A stretch of DNA of 64,000 nucleotides, from the NCBI RefSeq assembly GCF_963675905.1, contig NZ_OY780936.1:3543946-3607945 (forward strand), written 5' to 3'. The stretch comes from an uncultured Bacteroides sp. (lineage in GTDB: Bacteria > Bacteroidota > Bacteroidia > Bacteroidales > Bacteroidaceae). The notes below the pieces were generated by a model that worked only from the letters and a program-made list of their open reading frames with translations, had not been told where the DNA came from and ran no database searches. The translations under genes and the position numbers were made by a program. This document shows positions 28,160 through 37,326 of the stretch, in pieces; the stretch's first letter is position 1; each line of letters begins with the position of its first letter.

Positions 28160-28834
28160 TTAAATTGTAGAAGAGGGATAAGTAAAAGTATAAGTTTTCA
28201 CTCCATCACTGAAAGTTTGAATAGACATCGAAACGTTAAAGCCATTAGGATATTGCTGGATGTATTTATCTAATGGAACCGATAGATAAGCTATTTTTGT
28301 GTATGCTTCAACATCGTCGTCCTTATCATGGTAAAGAGTCAGATTAATAGAAGGAACTCCATTTTTAATCGTTGTATTGGTTTCTATAAAATGAAATAAG
28401 TGAGTTTTGCTTTGCAGCATTACTTGCAAAGTCATATTTATGTAATGACCACTTAACCAAACGCTTTGAATATCTACTGGGTCAGTCTTCATTTGGGTAC
28501 CTGAAGCAAGCTTAACAGGAGTAGGAGATACTGCTTTAACCAATGAATAAATTACAGCAGAAGCATTTTGAGAGTTATCAGTAGGCTCTGTTACAATATA
28601 GTTACATACAATTCGCTGTAAGGTATTAACGCTTAGTTTACTGTCTGTCCGGTCTTTTTCAACCGTATAGGTCGCATCTTTATCGGTCGTTAAAGAAATT
28701 ATCTTCCCTGAACCATCTGTTTGTGCAGATATGAATTCTAATTTCACAGAAGGATATATATAAGAATTTTCCTCTTCTGTACACGAAATAAAGAAGAGGA
28801 AAATTAATATAATATATAAGCCTTTTAATCTCAT
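28160..28834 (-). CDS. NigD-like lipoprotein
   Basis: A 224-residue lipoprotein with lipobox ILFLFFISCTEEE (Cys at residue 18). The rest is beta-rich with a C-terminal segment (YIQQYPNGFNVSMSIQTFSDGVKTYTFTY) typical of NigD-like proteins, which are known only as part of a nitroimidazole-resistance/outer-membrane context in Bacteroides. Its ATG overlaps the stop of the acyltransferase gene by one base (TAATG), so it is translationally coupled as the last gene of the five-gene operon. Confidence 0.8.
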   Translation of the reverse strand: MRLKGLYIILIFLFFISCTEEENSYIYPSVKLEFISAQTDGSGKIISLTTDKDATYTVEKDRTDSKLSVNTLQRIVCNYIVTEPTDNSQNASAVIYSLVKAVSPTPVKLASGTQMKTDPVDIQSVWLSGHYINMTLQVMLQSKTHLFHFIETNTTIKNGVPSINLTLYHDKDDDVEAYTKIAYLSVPLDKYIQQYPNGFNVSMSIQTFSDGVKTYTFTYPSSTI

Positions 28835-29982
28835 TACTGAGCTGCTATATAATTGCTTAACGGATTAGCATACATAGTAAGCAGCTTTTCTCTTAGGAAA
28901 GCAACATCTTTTTCCGGTAAGTCAATTTTATCAATCTGTCCGGCAATATATTCCTCGAAGTGTTTTTCATCTTCGGTAGTATAATGGTCGGTAAATTCTT
29001 TCTTTCCGGCTGCTAAATCATGTGCTATATAATTCACTGGGTAAATTTTATAGTTGCGGTGTATTTCCTTATCAATCATTGTTGATATTGTGGTGAAAAG
29101 CTCGCATTTTGGCACTGTGCGGTCTAGCTCAAGCAGTTTATCGTTGAGGCATGCTGCTGTCTGGAAATGAACTTTGCCTTTAAATCCAAAAAGTCCGGTT
29201 TCCATGTTTTTGAGATCATCCTTAGTAGATTTCTTGTAATCTTCTATGTCTCTTTTTAATTGAAACTCTTTTGCTTTCAGATAATCGCAAGGGTCGTATT
29301 CATAAGAGATAGACAATGGAGCAATATTCAATGATATCAATTTTTCAATAATATCTCCATCTCCGCCCATAGCCAGCATCTTTAAAACACTATCCTGGGT
29401 ACGGTCGTTTGAATCCTTGGCGCGTCCTTCGCGCTGAGCAATCCAGATGGATTGTCCTTTCTCGGCAATGGCGTAATGCATGTAACGTGACATGCGGGCC
29501 GATGATTCGAGCATTTGTCTCATGCTTAGTCCGCGTTGCACAATGAACGACTTATTTACTCTGACCAGCTTCTTGATCCATGGATAAATCAGGAGGTTGT
29601 CTCCAATGGCTATTTCTACGGTCTCTTTACCAATACCTAATAGTAAAATGGAAAGGAATCCGGAATCGAGAATGATATCCCGATGGTTGGAAATATACGT
29701 ATAGGATAGTTCCTGATTGGTCAGGGCCGAATTGTCAAAGGTCAGTCCGTCTGTGTGCTTCTTTGCAATCCCCCATAAGAATTCAGCGGAAAATGCTTTC
29801 TGAAATTCCAAAGATGTTTTGCAGCTACGCATTTTATTTGCCACAGCTTCGAATGGAACGCCGGGTATAGCATAAGCTATTGCATTCTGAAAAGCCGGGT
29901 CAGCAATAAGCTCCTCATATATTTGAGGCAGCTCTTCGCTATTGTATGGACGAATCTCGTCAAACTCAGTAGTGATTTCCAT
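28834..29982 (-). CDS. PlsC-like 1-acyl-glycerol-phosphate acyltransferase
   Basis: A ~382-residue acyltransferase with the HX4D motif in SNHRDIILDSGF, followed by LVRVNKSFIVQRGLSMRQM and the WIAQREGRAKDS block, all typical of the glycerolipid acyltransferase family. Membrane association is likely peripheral; there is no signal peptide. The start MEITTEFDEI (29982) is preferred over an in-frame Met at 30003 because that one would overlap the ddl stop. It sits between ddl and the NigD-like gene. The acyl donor or acceptor is not determinable; lipid A or phospholipid synthesis are possible. Confidence 0.82.
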   Translation of the reverse strand: MEITTEFDEIRPYNSEELPQIYEELIADPAFQNAIAYAIPGVPFEAVANKMRSCKTSLEFQKAFSAEFLWGIAKKHTDGLTFDNSALTNQELSYTYISNHRDIILDSGFLSILLLGIGKETVEIAIGDNLLIYPWIKKLVRVNKSFIVQRGLSMRQMLESSARMSRYMHYAIAEKGQSIWIAQREGRAKDSNDRTQDSVLKMLAMGGDGDIIEKLISLNIAPLSISYEYDPCDYLKAKEFQLKRDIEDYKKSTKDDLKNMETGLFGFKGKVHFQTAACLNDKLLELDRTVPKCELFTTISTMIDKEIHRNYKIYPVNYIAHDLAAGKKEFTDHYTTEDEKHFEEYIAGQIDKIDLPEKDVAFLREKLLTMYANPLSNYIAAQ

Positions 29983-29986
29983 ATTT

Positions 29987-30961
29987 TTAAAACTTATTCT
30001 CAATAATATCAGTCATTACATCTTTGATGTCTAAACCTGCAGCTCTAACCTGTTGAGGTATAAAGCTTGTGGCCGTCATCCCCGGAGTTGTATTAATCTC
30101 CAGAAGATTAATCTTATCACCTTTTGTGATAATGTAATCAATACGTATTATTCCAGAGCAACCTAGAATGTCGTATATGGCAGAAGTCAACGTTTGTACC
30201 CTTTTAGTCAATTCTTCAGATAAACGGGCTGGAGTAATTTCATCAACCTGTCCGTTATATTTAGCATCATAATCAAAGAATTCATTGGTGGTTACAACTT
30301 CTGTTATAGGAAACACTTGTTCCTTGTTTTTTGTTTTATAGCATCCGCAAGTAATTTCTGTTCCTTGCATAAAAGCTTCAATTATTACTTCCTTAGCTTC
30401 ATCGAATGCTTTCTTTATAGCCGGTTGAATTTGCTCTTTAGCTTTTACTTTTGTTACCCCGAAGCTTGAACCTCCCAGGTTAGGCTTGATAAAGCATGGT
30501 AAACCTATTTTCTCTACAACAGCATCGTCTGTAATTGATTGTCCTTCTCTGAGCATTACAGATTCTGAAACTTTTACTCCAAATCCTTTGAGATATTGGT
30601 TGCATGAAAATTTGTTGAAAGTAAGTGCCGAAACAAGTACGTTGCAAGAAGAGTAGGGGATTTGTAATAAATCAAAATAACCTTGCAATTTTCCATCTTC
30701 ACCTGGAGTACCGTGAATGGTGATATAGGCAAAATCGAATTTAATCTTTTCGCCATTCAGCAAAAAGCTAAAGTCATTGCGATCTATTGGGGCTTTATTT
30801 CCGTCAGGAAGTTGAACTTCCCAGCGAAGGCCTTGCATCTCAATGATATACAGATTATACTTTTCCTTATCTATGAAGGAATAGATTCCCTGGGCACTGC
30901 GAAGGGAAACGGGGAGTTCGGAAGAATCTCCACCGGCTACTATTGCAATAGTACGTTTCAT
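29987..30961 (-). CDS. ddl: D-alanine--D-alanine ligase
   Basis: ATP-grasp enzyme making the D-Ala-D-Ala dipeptide for peptidoglycan. The 324-residue start MKRTIAIVAGGDSSE is chosen because its ATG overlaps the RluA-family stop (ATGA), a normal coupling signal; a Met 11 codons earlier exists. Motifs include HGTPGEDGKLQGYFDLL, PCFIKPNLGGSSFGV, GCSGIIRIDYI and LLEINTTPGMTATSF. Confidence 0.93.
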   Translation of the reverse strand: MKRTIAIVAGGDSSELPVSLRSAQGIYSFIDKEKYNLYIIEMQGLRWEVQLPDGNKAPIDRNDFSFLLNGEKIKFDFAYITIHGTPGEDGKLQGYFDLLQIPYSSCNVLVSALTFNKFSCNQYLKGFGVKVSESVMLREGQSITDDAVVEKIGLPCFIKPNLGGSSFGVTKVKAKEQIQPAIKKAFDEAKEVIIEAFMQGTEITCGCYKTKNKEQVFPITEVVTTNEFFDYDAKYNGQVDEITPARLSEELTKRVQTLTSAIYDILGCSGIIRIDYIITKGDKINLLEINTTPGMTATSFIPQQVRAAGLDIKDVMTDIIENKF

Positions 30962-32061
30962 TCTAATTCTCGGTTTGAAATATAGCCTCTCCATTTGTCA
31001 ATCAGCATAGTCATGTCCTTAGGCAGTTCTGTTGTGAAAAACATTTCTTCACCCGTTCTTGGGTGAACAAAGCCCAGAGTCATTGCATGTAAAGCTTGAC
31101 GTGGACAAATATCGAAGCAGTTGTTTACAAATTGTTTATATTTGCTAAAGTGAGTTCCTTTTAAGATGTCATGTCCTCCGTATCGTGCATCATTGAAAAG
31201 AACATGACCAATGTGTTTCATGTGTACACGGATCTGATGCGTTCTTCCTGTTTCAAGAACACATTCTACCAGTGTAACATATCCAATACGCTCGAGCACC
31301 CGGTAATGAGTCACTGCATGTTTACCTATGTTAGGGTCTGTAAAGAAAGCCATCTGCATTCTATCCTTAGGATTGCGTGCAATATTGCCTTCAATGGTGC
31401 CAGTGTCTTGTTCTACAGTGCCCCAAACCAGTGCATTATATTTGCGTTTGGTTGTTTTGTTGAAGAACTGCAATCCAAGATTGGTCTTTGCATCAGCAGT
31501 TTTGGCAATAAGCAAAAGTCCGGAAGTATCTTTATCAATACGATGAACCAGTCCAACTTGTGGATCGTTAGCATCATATTCAGGATTATCCTTAAGATAC
31601 CATGCTAAGGCATTAACCAGTGTTCCTGTATAGTTTCCATGACCGGGATGTACAACCAGTCCTGCCGGTTTGTTTACAACCATAAGGTCATCATCTTCAT
31701 ACACAATATCAATAGGAATGTCTTCCGGAATAATTTCGTTTTCATAACGAGGGCGATCCATCATTACCGTAATAACATCGAATGGCTTTACCCGATAGTT
31801 ACTTTTTACCGGTTTGCCATTGGCCATTACACATCCGGCTTCAGCTGCTTGCTGAATGCGATTGCGTGAAGCATTTACTATCCGTTCAAACAGATATTTG
31901 TCAACACGGATAAGTGCCTGGCCTTTATCTACAATAACACGAAAATGTTCATAGAGCTCGCCGGAACCAATTGCCGATTCAGCCTCTTCTACATCTTCAA
32001 TTTCGTCAATATCTTCTATTTCGTCCAGAAAATCTTTCATTAGCTTATTCTTTAGAACCAT
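30958..32061 (-). CDS. rluD: RluA/RluD-family pseudouridine synthase
   Basis: RNA-modifying enzyme that isomerises uridines, most likely in 23S rRNA helix 69 if truly RluD. Of ~367 residues, the N-terminus is very acidic (EIEDIDEIEDVEEAESA). An S4-like RNA-binding segment (RVDKYLFERIVNASRNRIQQAAEAG) precedes the catalytic domain with VHRIDKDTSGLLLIAK, where the Asp of RIDKDTSG is the catalytic residue. Two starts are possible: 32061, overlapping the PASTA gene by 10 bases, or 32040. It is the second gene of the operon. Confidence 0.9.
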   Translation of the reverse strand: MVLKNKLMKDFLDEIEDIDEIEDVEEAESAIGSGELYEHFRVIVDKGQALIRVDKYLFERIVNASRNRIQQAAEAGCVMANGKPVKSNYRVKPFDVITVMMDRPRYENEIIPEDIPIDIVYEDDDLMVVNKPAGLVVHPGHGNYTGTLVNALAWYLKDNPEYDANDPQVGLVHRIDKDTSGLLLIAKTADAKTNLGLQFFNKTTKRKYNALVWGTVEQDTGTIEGNIARNPKDRMQMAFFTDPNIGKHAVTHYRVLERIGYVTLVECVLETGRTHQIRVHMKHIGHVLFNDARYGGHDILKGTHFSKYKQFVNNCFDICPRQALHAMTLGFVHPRTGEEMFFTTELPKDMTMLIDKWRGYISNRELE

Positions 32062-32711
32062 GAATCTTCGGTAGCAGGTTCTTTTTCCGGTTCTGTAGTT
32101 GTTTCGGGGTTAATAAACTCATCATCCATATTTATGGTGTCCTCTTGTATAATCTCTTTAGTACCATTCCCTACCATTAATGTGAGAGTTGCTCCGGTTG
32201 GTACTTTTTCTCCAAGCATTAATTGTCGGCCATTGTATTTAACTCCATAAACCCAGTCGCGTTCTCCTGTTACAGATTCATTGGCGGTTAGAATAAATCC
32301 TGCGGAAATTAATTTAGCCGTAGCCTGACGTACAGAGCTATTATCTGCTACATCGGGAATAGTTTGCATAGGCATTGTTAAAGAATTAACGGTGAGGTAA
32401 ATAACTCGTCCTTCTTTAACATGTTGGCCATCTGATGGATTTTGCTCCAGAATACAACCAGAGACTTTATTTTTATCATAGCTTGAGTCTACTACTATGC
32501 AATCCAGACCTCGGTTTCTCAGCATCATTTGTGCTTCTTGTTCGTTCAGTCCTTTCAAATTGGGTACTAATACGGATTTTCCGTGTTGAGTATAGATGTC
32601 AATACCTTTTAGGACAAGAAATATTAGCAGGCCGGCAAGAACAATCATTGCTATCATATTCCACCATAGGTACTTATTCTCTTTGAAAGAAAAGAATTGT
32701 TTTATTGTCAT
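32052..32711 (-). CDS. PASTA-domain membrane-anchored protein
   Basis: A 219-residue protein with one N-terminal membrane helix (residues ~17-36, WNMIAMIVLAGLLIFLVLKG) and an outside segment of PASTA domains (PNLKGLNEQEAQMMLRNRGLDCIVV, IPDVADNSSVRQATAKLISAGF). It lacks the kinase domain that PASTA repeats often accompany. The tail is acidic. It is the first gene of the RluD-Ddl-acyltransferase-NigD operon and probably binds peptidoglycan, which fits ddl in the operon. Confidence 0.85.
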   Translation of the reverse strand: MTIKQFFSFKENKYLWWNMIAMIVLAGLLIFLVLKGIDIYTQHGKSVLVPNLKGLNEQEAQMMLRNRGLDCIVVDSSYDKNKVSGCILEQNPSDGQHVKEGRVIYLTVNSLTMPMQTIPDVADNSSVRQATAKLISAGFILTANESVTGERDWVYGVKYNGRQLMLGEKVPTGATLTLMVGNGTKEIIQEDTINMDDEFINPETTTEPEKEPATEDSWF

Positions 32712-32744
32712 ATGCTATTTATATATTGTCTTTAAATTGCGGCT

Positions 32745-32752
32745 CAAAGATA
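32745..32752 (-). promoter_or_regulatory. -7 element for the PASTA-to-NigD operon
   Basis: TATCTTTG on the minus strand, 33 bases before the PASTA gene ATG. Confidence 0.65.
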
Positions 32753-32763
32753 ATATAAAAAAC

Positions 32764-32805
32764 AAAAGAAGTAAAGGTTCTTATTGCAAAACCTTTACTT
32801 CTTTT
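32764..32805 (-). terminator. intrinsic terminator of rpmH
   Basis: AAAAGAAGTAAAGGTT and its exact complement (16 bp) flank a 10-base loop, with a T-rich tail on the minus strand. Confidence 0.88.
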
Positions 32806-32830
32806 ATAATCTCTTATTTAAAGACCGAAA

Positions 32831-32986
32831 TTATCTTCCGTTGTATTCGTCAGAAACAGTTAGTTTCTTTCTTCCTTTAGCACGACGAGCAGCTAAAGTT
32901 CTACGACCATTAGCAGAAGCCATTCTTTCACGGAAACCATGTTTGTTCTTTCTCTTTCTGTTAGAGGGTTGGAATGTTCTTTTCAT
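32831..32986 (-). CDS. rpmH: 50S ribosomal protein L34
   Basis: A 51-residue basic ribosomal protein. The minus strand reads [18 protein letters not shown], then [20 protein letters not shown], the standard L34 signature, with a short Bacteroidetes-type tail [11 protein letters not shown]. It is small and easily missed. A perfect hairpin terminator lies 26 bases past its stop. Its usual neighbour dnaA or rnpA is not present here. Confidence 0.97.
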   Translation of the reverse strand: MKRTFQPSNRKRKNKHGFRERMASANGRRTLAARRAKGRKKLTVSDEYNGR

Positions 32987-33091
32987 TACTTATATATTTT
33001 ATTGTTATTATTCTGATAGTCTGAATCGGGATGCAAAAATAGAGACTTTTTTTATATTAACCAAGAGATAAACCTTTTTTAGTCAAAACAT

Positions 33092-33123
33092 TTTGTATTT
33101 TTTATCTATTTAGATTACTTTTG
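33092..33123 (+). promoter_or_regulatory. canonical promoter of efp
   Basis: TTTG at 33092-33095 and TACTTTTG at 33116-33123, spaced by 20 bases; 60-base leader to the ATG. Confidence 0.8.
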
Positions 33124-33183
33124 CACCCGAAATGAAGAAAATGAGTAAAATAAAAGATTAATAAATAGTTAAATAAAAAAAGT

Positions 33184-33750
33184 ATGATCAATTCACAAGA
33201 CATCAAAAACGGAACTTGTATCCGTATGGACGGAAAGCTCTATTTCTGTATCGAATTTCTACATGTAAAACCAGGAAAAGGAAACACTATCATGCGTACA
33301 AAGTTGAAAGACGTTGTGTCTGGTCGTGTTCTTGAGCGCCGTTTCAATATCGGTGAAAAGCTTGAAGATGTTCGTGTGGAACGTCGTCCTTTCCAATTCT
33401 TATATAAAGAAGGTAGCGACTATATTTTCATGAACCAGGAAACTTATGATCAGGCTCCTATTGCTCATGACTTAATCACTGGCGTTGATTTCATGAAAGA
33501 GGGTATGATTGTAGAAGTTGTTTCTGATGCTTCAACTGAAACAGTCCTTTTTGCTGAAGTTCCTACTAAAGTTCAACTATTGGTAACTTATACAGAACCA
33601 GGACTTAAGGGTGATACTGCAACTAACGCAACTAAACCTGCTACTGTTGAAACAGGTGCTGAAGTTCGCGTTCCTTTATTTATCAATGAAGGCGAAATAA
33701 TCGAAATAGATACTCGTGACGGTTCTTACCAAGGTCGTGTTAAGGCTTAA
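33184..33750 (+). CDS. efp: translation elongation factor P
   Basis: EF-P relieves ribosome stalling at polyproline stretches by entering the E site. The 188-residue protein has all three barrel domains. The tip loop is HVKPGKGNT with Lys32, corresponding to the modifiable Lys34 of E. coli EF-P, followed by [17 protein letters not shown] and [20 protein letters not shown]. Whether Lys32 is modified cannot be read. It has its own promoter and a strong terminator. Confidence 0.96.
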   Translation: MINSQDIKNGTCIRMDGKLYFCIEFLHVKPGKGNTIMRTKLKDVVSGRVLERRFNIGEKLEDVRVERRPFQFLYKEGSDYIFMNQETYDQAPIAHDLITGVDFMKEGMIVEVVSDASTETVLFAEVPTKVQLLVTYTEPGLKGDTATNATKPATVETGAEVRVPLFINEGEIIEIDTRDGSYQGRVKA

Positions 33751-33774
33751 TCTTTAAGCATAAAAATATTTTTT

Positions 33775-33800
33775 AATCCCCTCTTTTTGAGGGGATTTTG
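33775..33800 (+). terminator. intrinsic terminator of efp
   Basis: AATCCCCTC-TTTTT-GAGGGGATT, followed by TTG TT; an exact 9-bp stem. It covers the possible TTG start (33798) of the next gene. Confidence 0.9.
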
Positions 33801-33818
33801 TTATATACAAATCTAACT

Positions 33819-34808
33819 ATGTTCTACTCCGTAATAATTCCCGTATACAATCGTCCCGATGAAGTGAACGAACTTCTGGTTAGTCTCACGAAGCAGCATT
33901 TTACTAATTTTGAAGTGTTGGTTGTTGAGGATGGATCTACTGTGCCTTGTGAAGAAGTAGTAAACAAGTTTAAGGAAAGTCTGGATATTAAATATTTCTT
34001 TAAACCAAATTCCGGTCCTGGTCAGACTCGAAATTTTGGTGCAGAACGTAGTAAGGGAGATTATCTGATTATTCTTGATTCCGACTGCATAATTCCTGAA
34101 GGCTATTTTGATGCTGTTGAGGCTGAACTGAAAAAGGAGCATGCCGATGCTTTTGGTGGTCCTGACCGTGCAGACGCATCTTTTTCGGATATGCAAAAAG
34201 CGATAAATTATGCTATGACCTCTTTCTTTACGACTGGTGGTATACGTGGCGGAAAAAAGAAACTCGATAAATTCTATCCTCGAAGCTTTAACATGGGAGT
34301 AAAGCGAGATGTTTATATGAATTTGGAAGGATTTTCTAAAATGCGTTTTGGAGAAGATATTGATTTTAGTATTCGCATTTTCAAGAACAATTATAAATGC
34401 CGGTTATTTCCCGATGCGTGGGTTTATCATAAACGACGCACCGATTTAAAGAAATTCTTTAAGCAGGTGCATAATTCAGGCATTGCCCGCATTAACTTAT
34501 TTAAAAAATATCCTGAATCATTAAAACTGGTTCATCTTTTGCCTGCAGCTTTTACAGTAGGACTATTATTTTTGCTGACTGTTTCCTGCTTTTGCTTCTG
34601 GGGCTTAATTCCAATTCTTTTTTATGCATTGATTATTTTGCTTGATTCTTCTTTTCAGAATAAGAGCATAAAGATTGGAGCAATTTCTATTATAGCCTCT
34701 TTTATTCAACTTACAGGATATGGTTCCGGTTTTATCAGAGCATGGTGGAAAAGAGTAGTGCTGAAGAAAGATGAATTTTCTGCATTTGAGAAGAACTTTT
34801 ATAAATAA
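33819..34808 (+). CDS. GT2-family glycosyltransferase
   Basis: Inner-membrane glycosyltransferase of about 329 residues starting MFYSVIIPVYNRPDEV. The TTG start 21 bases earlier lies in the efp terminator and is rejected. It has VLVVEDGSTVP, ILDSDCIIPEGYF (DxD-type metal site), FNMGVKRDVYMNLEGF and GEDIDFSIRIFKN, then a C-terminal hydrophobic region of two or three helices (from about residue 245). The sugar and acceptor are unknown; it is not inside a polysaccharide locus. Confidence 0.85.
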   Translation: MFYSVIIPVYNRPDEVNELLVSLTKQHFTNFEVLVVEDGSTVPCEEVVNKFKESLDIKYFFKPNSGPGQTRNFGAERSKGDYLIILDSDCIIPEGYFDAVEAELKKEHADAFGGPDRADASFSDMQKAINYAMTSFFTTGGIRGGKKKLDKFYPRSFNMGVKRDVYMNLEGFSKMRFGEDIDFSIRIFKNNYKCRLFPDAWVYHKRRTDLKKFFKQVHNSGIARINLFKKYPESLKLVHLLPAAFTVGLLFLLTVSCFCFWGLIPILFYALIILLDSSFQNKSIKIGAISIIASFIQLTGYGSGFIRAWWKRVVLKKDEFSAFEKNFYK

Positions 34809-34829
34809 AAATATAAACCTATTTTAAAG

Positions 34830-34876
34830 AAGCACGAATTCAGGTAGGATGTCTCCTTGTTGAATCCGTGCTTTTT
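34830..34876 (+). terminator. intrinsic terminator of the glycosyltransferase gene
   Basis: AAGCACGAATTCA and TGAATCCGTGCTT form a 13-bp stem with one mismatch, followed by TTTTT. Confidence 0.75.
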
Positions 34877-34893
34877 TATCTCTATGAAAAACA

Positions 34894-35583
34894 ATGAAAG
34901 AAAAACTAACGATTAATCAATGGGCAGAAGAAGATCGTCCCAGAGAAAAAATGCTGGAAAAAGGAATAGGAGCTTTGACCGATGCCGAACTTCTGGCTAT
35001 TCTTATAGGTTCTGGTAATACAGAGGAGACTGCTGTGGAACTGATGCGCAGAGTACTGGCTTCATGCAATCATAATTTAAACGAACTAGGAAAGTTGACA
35101 GTTGATGATTTGTGTACTTACAAAGGGATTGGCCCGGCGAAAGCAATTTCTATATGTGCAGCTTCAGAGCTTGGAAAACGAAGGAAACTCTCAGAACTGA
35201 CGGAACGCAATCAGGTAACATGCTCTACTGATGTTTACAATCTGATGCATCCGTTAATGTGCGATTTACCTACCGAAGAGTGCTGGGTGTTATTACTAAA
35301 TCAGTCGAACAAAGTGATTGATAAAGTGAAAATCAGTTCGGGTGGTATAAGTGAAACATCTGTTGATGTGAGATGTGTGTTAAGGGAAGCCTTGATGAAG
35401 CGAGCTGTTTCTATTATTCTTTGCCACAACCACCCATCTGGAAATACTCGCCCTAGTAAGGAGGATGATAAACTTACATCAAAGGTAAGACAAGCCGGGG
35501 ATTATATGAATATAAATCTGGCCGATCATCTTATTGTTTGTGACGGGCATTATTACAGCTATGTTGACGAAGGTCGTTTTTAA
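34894..35583 (+). CDS. radC: RadC family JAB-domain protein
   Basis: A 229-residue protein with a helix-hairpin-helix region (YKGIGPAKAISICAASELGKRR) and a C-terminal JAB/MPN metal site, HNHPSGNTRPSKED (His178, His180 and the Asp pair near 191). Despite its historical name, the DNA-repair role is doubtful; it is often DNA-associated. Shine-Dalgarno and promoter signals are weak here. Confidence 0.92.
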   Translation: MKEKLTINQWAEEDRPREKMLEKGIGALTDAELLAILIGSGNTEETAVELMRRVLASCNHNLNELGKLTVDDLCTYKGIGPAKAISICAASELGKRRKLSELTERNQVTCSTDVYNLMHPLMCDLPTEECWVLLLNQSNKVIDKVKISSGGISETSVDVRCVLREALMKRAVSIILCHNHPSGNTRPSKEDDKLTSKVRQAGDYMNINLADHLIVCDGHYYSYVDEGRF

Positions 35584-35614
35584 TTTGGAGATTAATACTT
35601 AATATTTATCTTTG
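35584..35614 (+). promoter_or_regulatory. promoter of the DUF59 gene
   Basis: TTTG (35584-35587), 19-base spacer, TATCTTTG (35607-35614). Confidence 0.78.
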
Positions 35615-35634
35615 CAGTACTAAAATAACTGATT

Positions 35635-35946
35635 ATGACGAAGTTTGAAATAGAAGAAAAGATTGTCGAGATGATTAAGACTGTATATGACCCGGAAATT
35701 CCGGTTAATATCTATGATCTCGGTTTGATTTATAAGATTGATGTAGCTGATAATGGTGATACTGTTATCGATATGACGCTTACTGCACCTAATTGTCCGG
35801 CTGTGGATTTCATAGTAGAAGATGTTCGCCAAAAAGTAGAATCAGTAGAAGGAGTTACCTCTGCTACGATTAATATTGTTTTTGAACCGGAATGGGACAA
35901 AGATATGATGAGCGAAGAAGCTAAACTAGAATTAGGATTTCTTTAA
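35635..35946 (+). CDS. MIP18/DUF59 Fe-S assembly protein (SufT/PaaD-like)
   Basis: A 103-residue soluble protein whose sequence IVEMIKTVYDPEIPVNIYDLGLIYKIDV, then LTAPNCPAVDFIVEDVRQKV, is typical of the DUF59 family, which helps deliver Fe-S clusters. The Cys in TAPNCPAV is the conserved one. It has a canonical promoter. An LpxH-like gene follows 6 bases later, so the two are co-transcribed. Confidence 0.9.
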   Translation: MTKFEIEEKIVEMIKTVYDPEIPVNIYDLGLIYKIDVADNGDTVIDMTLTAPNCPAVDFIVEDVRQKVESVEGVTSATINIVFEPEWDKDMMSEEAKLELGFL

Positions 35947-35952
35947 ATAAGT

Positions 35953-36723
35953 GTGATGAAGAAAAGAGTTTATTTCCTTTCGGATGCTCACCTTGGATCG
36001 CGTGCTATAGAACATAGCCGTACACAAGAGCGTCGTCTGGTGAACTTCCTTGAGAGTATTCGCCACGATGCTGCTGCAATTTATCTGATAGGAGATATGT
36101 TTGACTTTTGGTATGAGTTTAAATTAGTTGTACCTAAAGGATATACACGTTTTCTGGGAAAAATATCCGAATTGACTGATGCCGGAATAGAAATCCATTA
36201 CTTTACTGGTAATCATGATATATGGTGCGGCGATTATCTGGAAAAGGAGTGTGGCATGATTCTTCATCGAAAGCCTATAACTACAGAAATACTAGGAAAA
36301 GAGTTTTATCTGGCGCATGGAGATGGGCTTGGTGATCCTGATAAGGCGTTTAAGCTACTCCGAAAAATGTTTCACAATCATACTTTGCAAACAATGTTTT
36401 CGGCTTTGCATCCCAGATGGAGTGTTGACTTGGGGTTGAGCTGGGCAAAGAAGAGCCGGTTGAAACGGATAGATGGCAAAGAACCTGATTATATGGGTGA
36501 GGATAAAGAGTTTTTGGTTCTTTATACTAAAGAGTATCTTAAATCTCATCCCACAATTAACTATTTTATCTATGGGCACCGCCATATAATGCTTGATTTG
36601 ATGTTGTCGTCTTCTGCGCGTGTAACAATTCTGGGCGACTGGATAAACTTTTATTCGTATGCTGTATTTGATGGAGATAACTTATTTCTGGACGAATATG
36701 TTGAAGGTGAAGAAATAGCTTAA
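35953..36723 (+). CDS. lpxH: UDP-2,3-diacylglucosamine diphosphatase-like phosphoesterase
   Basis: Calcineurin-like metallophosphatase, 256 residues, probably hydrolysing UDP-2,3-diacylglucosamine in lipid A synthesis. The five metal motifs are visible: SDAHLG (Asp11, His13), GDMFDFWYE, GNHDIWCGD, AHGDGLG and YGHRHIM. Two adjacent ATGs are possible starts (35953 and 35956). It ends at the bidirectional terminator shared with rplS. LpxH activity is inferred from similarity. Confidence 0.85.
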   Translation: MMKKRVYFLSDAHLGSRAIEHSRTQERRLVNFLESIRHDAAAIYLIGDMFDFWYEFKLVVPKGYTRFLGKISELTDAGIEIHYFTGNHDIWCGDYLEKECGMILHRKPITTEILGKEFYLAHGDGLGDPDKAFKLLRKMFHNHTLQTMFSALHPRWSVDLGLSWAKKSRLKRIDGKEPDYMGEDKEFLVLYTKEYLKSHPTINYFIYGHRHIMLDLMLSSSARVTILGDWINFYSYAVFDGDNLFLDEYVEGEEIA

Positions 36724-36751
36724 TGCAACCAAAATTTATTTTTTGAATGAT

Positions 36752-36795
36752 AAAAAAAGAGAGGAATTTGCTTTTGCAGATTCCTCTCTTTTTTA
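36752..36795. terminator. bidirectional terminator between lpxH-like gene and rplS
   Basis: Long stem around GAGAGGAAT and ATTCCTCTC with A-run and T-run flanks, a shared terminator for two convergent genes. Confidence 0.9.
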
Positions 36796-36810
36796 TTTCG
36801 AAACACAGAA

Positions 36811-37173
36811 TTAAGCGTTTGTAGTAATAACTCTTTTTTCTTTGATTCTAGCTTTTTTACCGGTAAGAGCACGAAGGTAATATAATTTAGCTCTACGAAC
36901 TTTACCAACTTTGTTCACTTCGATGCTATCGATGAATGGTGATTCGATTGGGAAGATTCTTTCTACACCAACTGTTCCAGACATTTTGCGAACAGTAAAG
37001 CGTTTCTTTTCTCCGTGACCTGAAATCTTGATAACAACACCGCGGTACAACTGTACACGTTCTTTGTTACCTTCAGTAATACGATAAGCTACAGTTACAG
37101 TGTCTCCAGCTTTGAAGTTTGGATGCTGTTTTCCAGTAGCAAATGCTTCTTCTGCAATTTTAATAAAATCCAT
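36811..37173 (-). CDS. rplS: 50S ribosomal protein L19
   Basis: A 120-residue ribosomal protein at the 30S-50S interface. [21 protein letters not shown], then [15 protein letters not shown] and [20 protein letters not shown], are the L19 signatures. It has a 70-80-base leader upstream of the ATG; known L19 leaders are autoregulatory in some bacteria, but no conserved structure was established here. Confidence 0.96.
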   Translation of the reverse strand: MDFIKIAEEAFATGKQHPNFKAGDTVTVAYRITEGNKERVQLYRGVVIKISGHGEKKRFTVRKMSGTVGVERIFPIESPFIDSIEVNKVGKVRRAKLYYLRALTGKKARIKEKRVITTNA

Positions 37174-37256
37174 TGTTTTGTTTTTTAAAATGTTTTATCG
37201 TTACAACGCAACATATCAAGTAACTCTTCTTTGACAGCGATTGCGCGAAAGCGGTG

Positions 37257-37288
37257 CAAAGATGCGAATTATTTGCCGGATAGCCAAA
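37257..37288 (-). promoter_or_regulatory. promoter of rplS
   Basis: On the minus strand TTTG (37285-37288) and CATCTTTG (37257-37264) are 20 bases apart; the -7 has C for T at its first base. The leader to the ATG is ~75 bases. Confidence 0.65.
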
Positions 37289-37306
37289 TATCTAAGAAAA
37301 ATTATA

Positions 37307-37314
37307 TATATTTG
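37307..37314 (+). promoter_or_regulatory. -7 element for the 5'-nucleotidase pair
   Basis: TATATTTG, 12 bases before the first possible ATG (37327) and 21 before the second (37336). Confidence 0.6.
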
Positions 37315-37326
37315 ACGGTATAAATA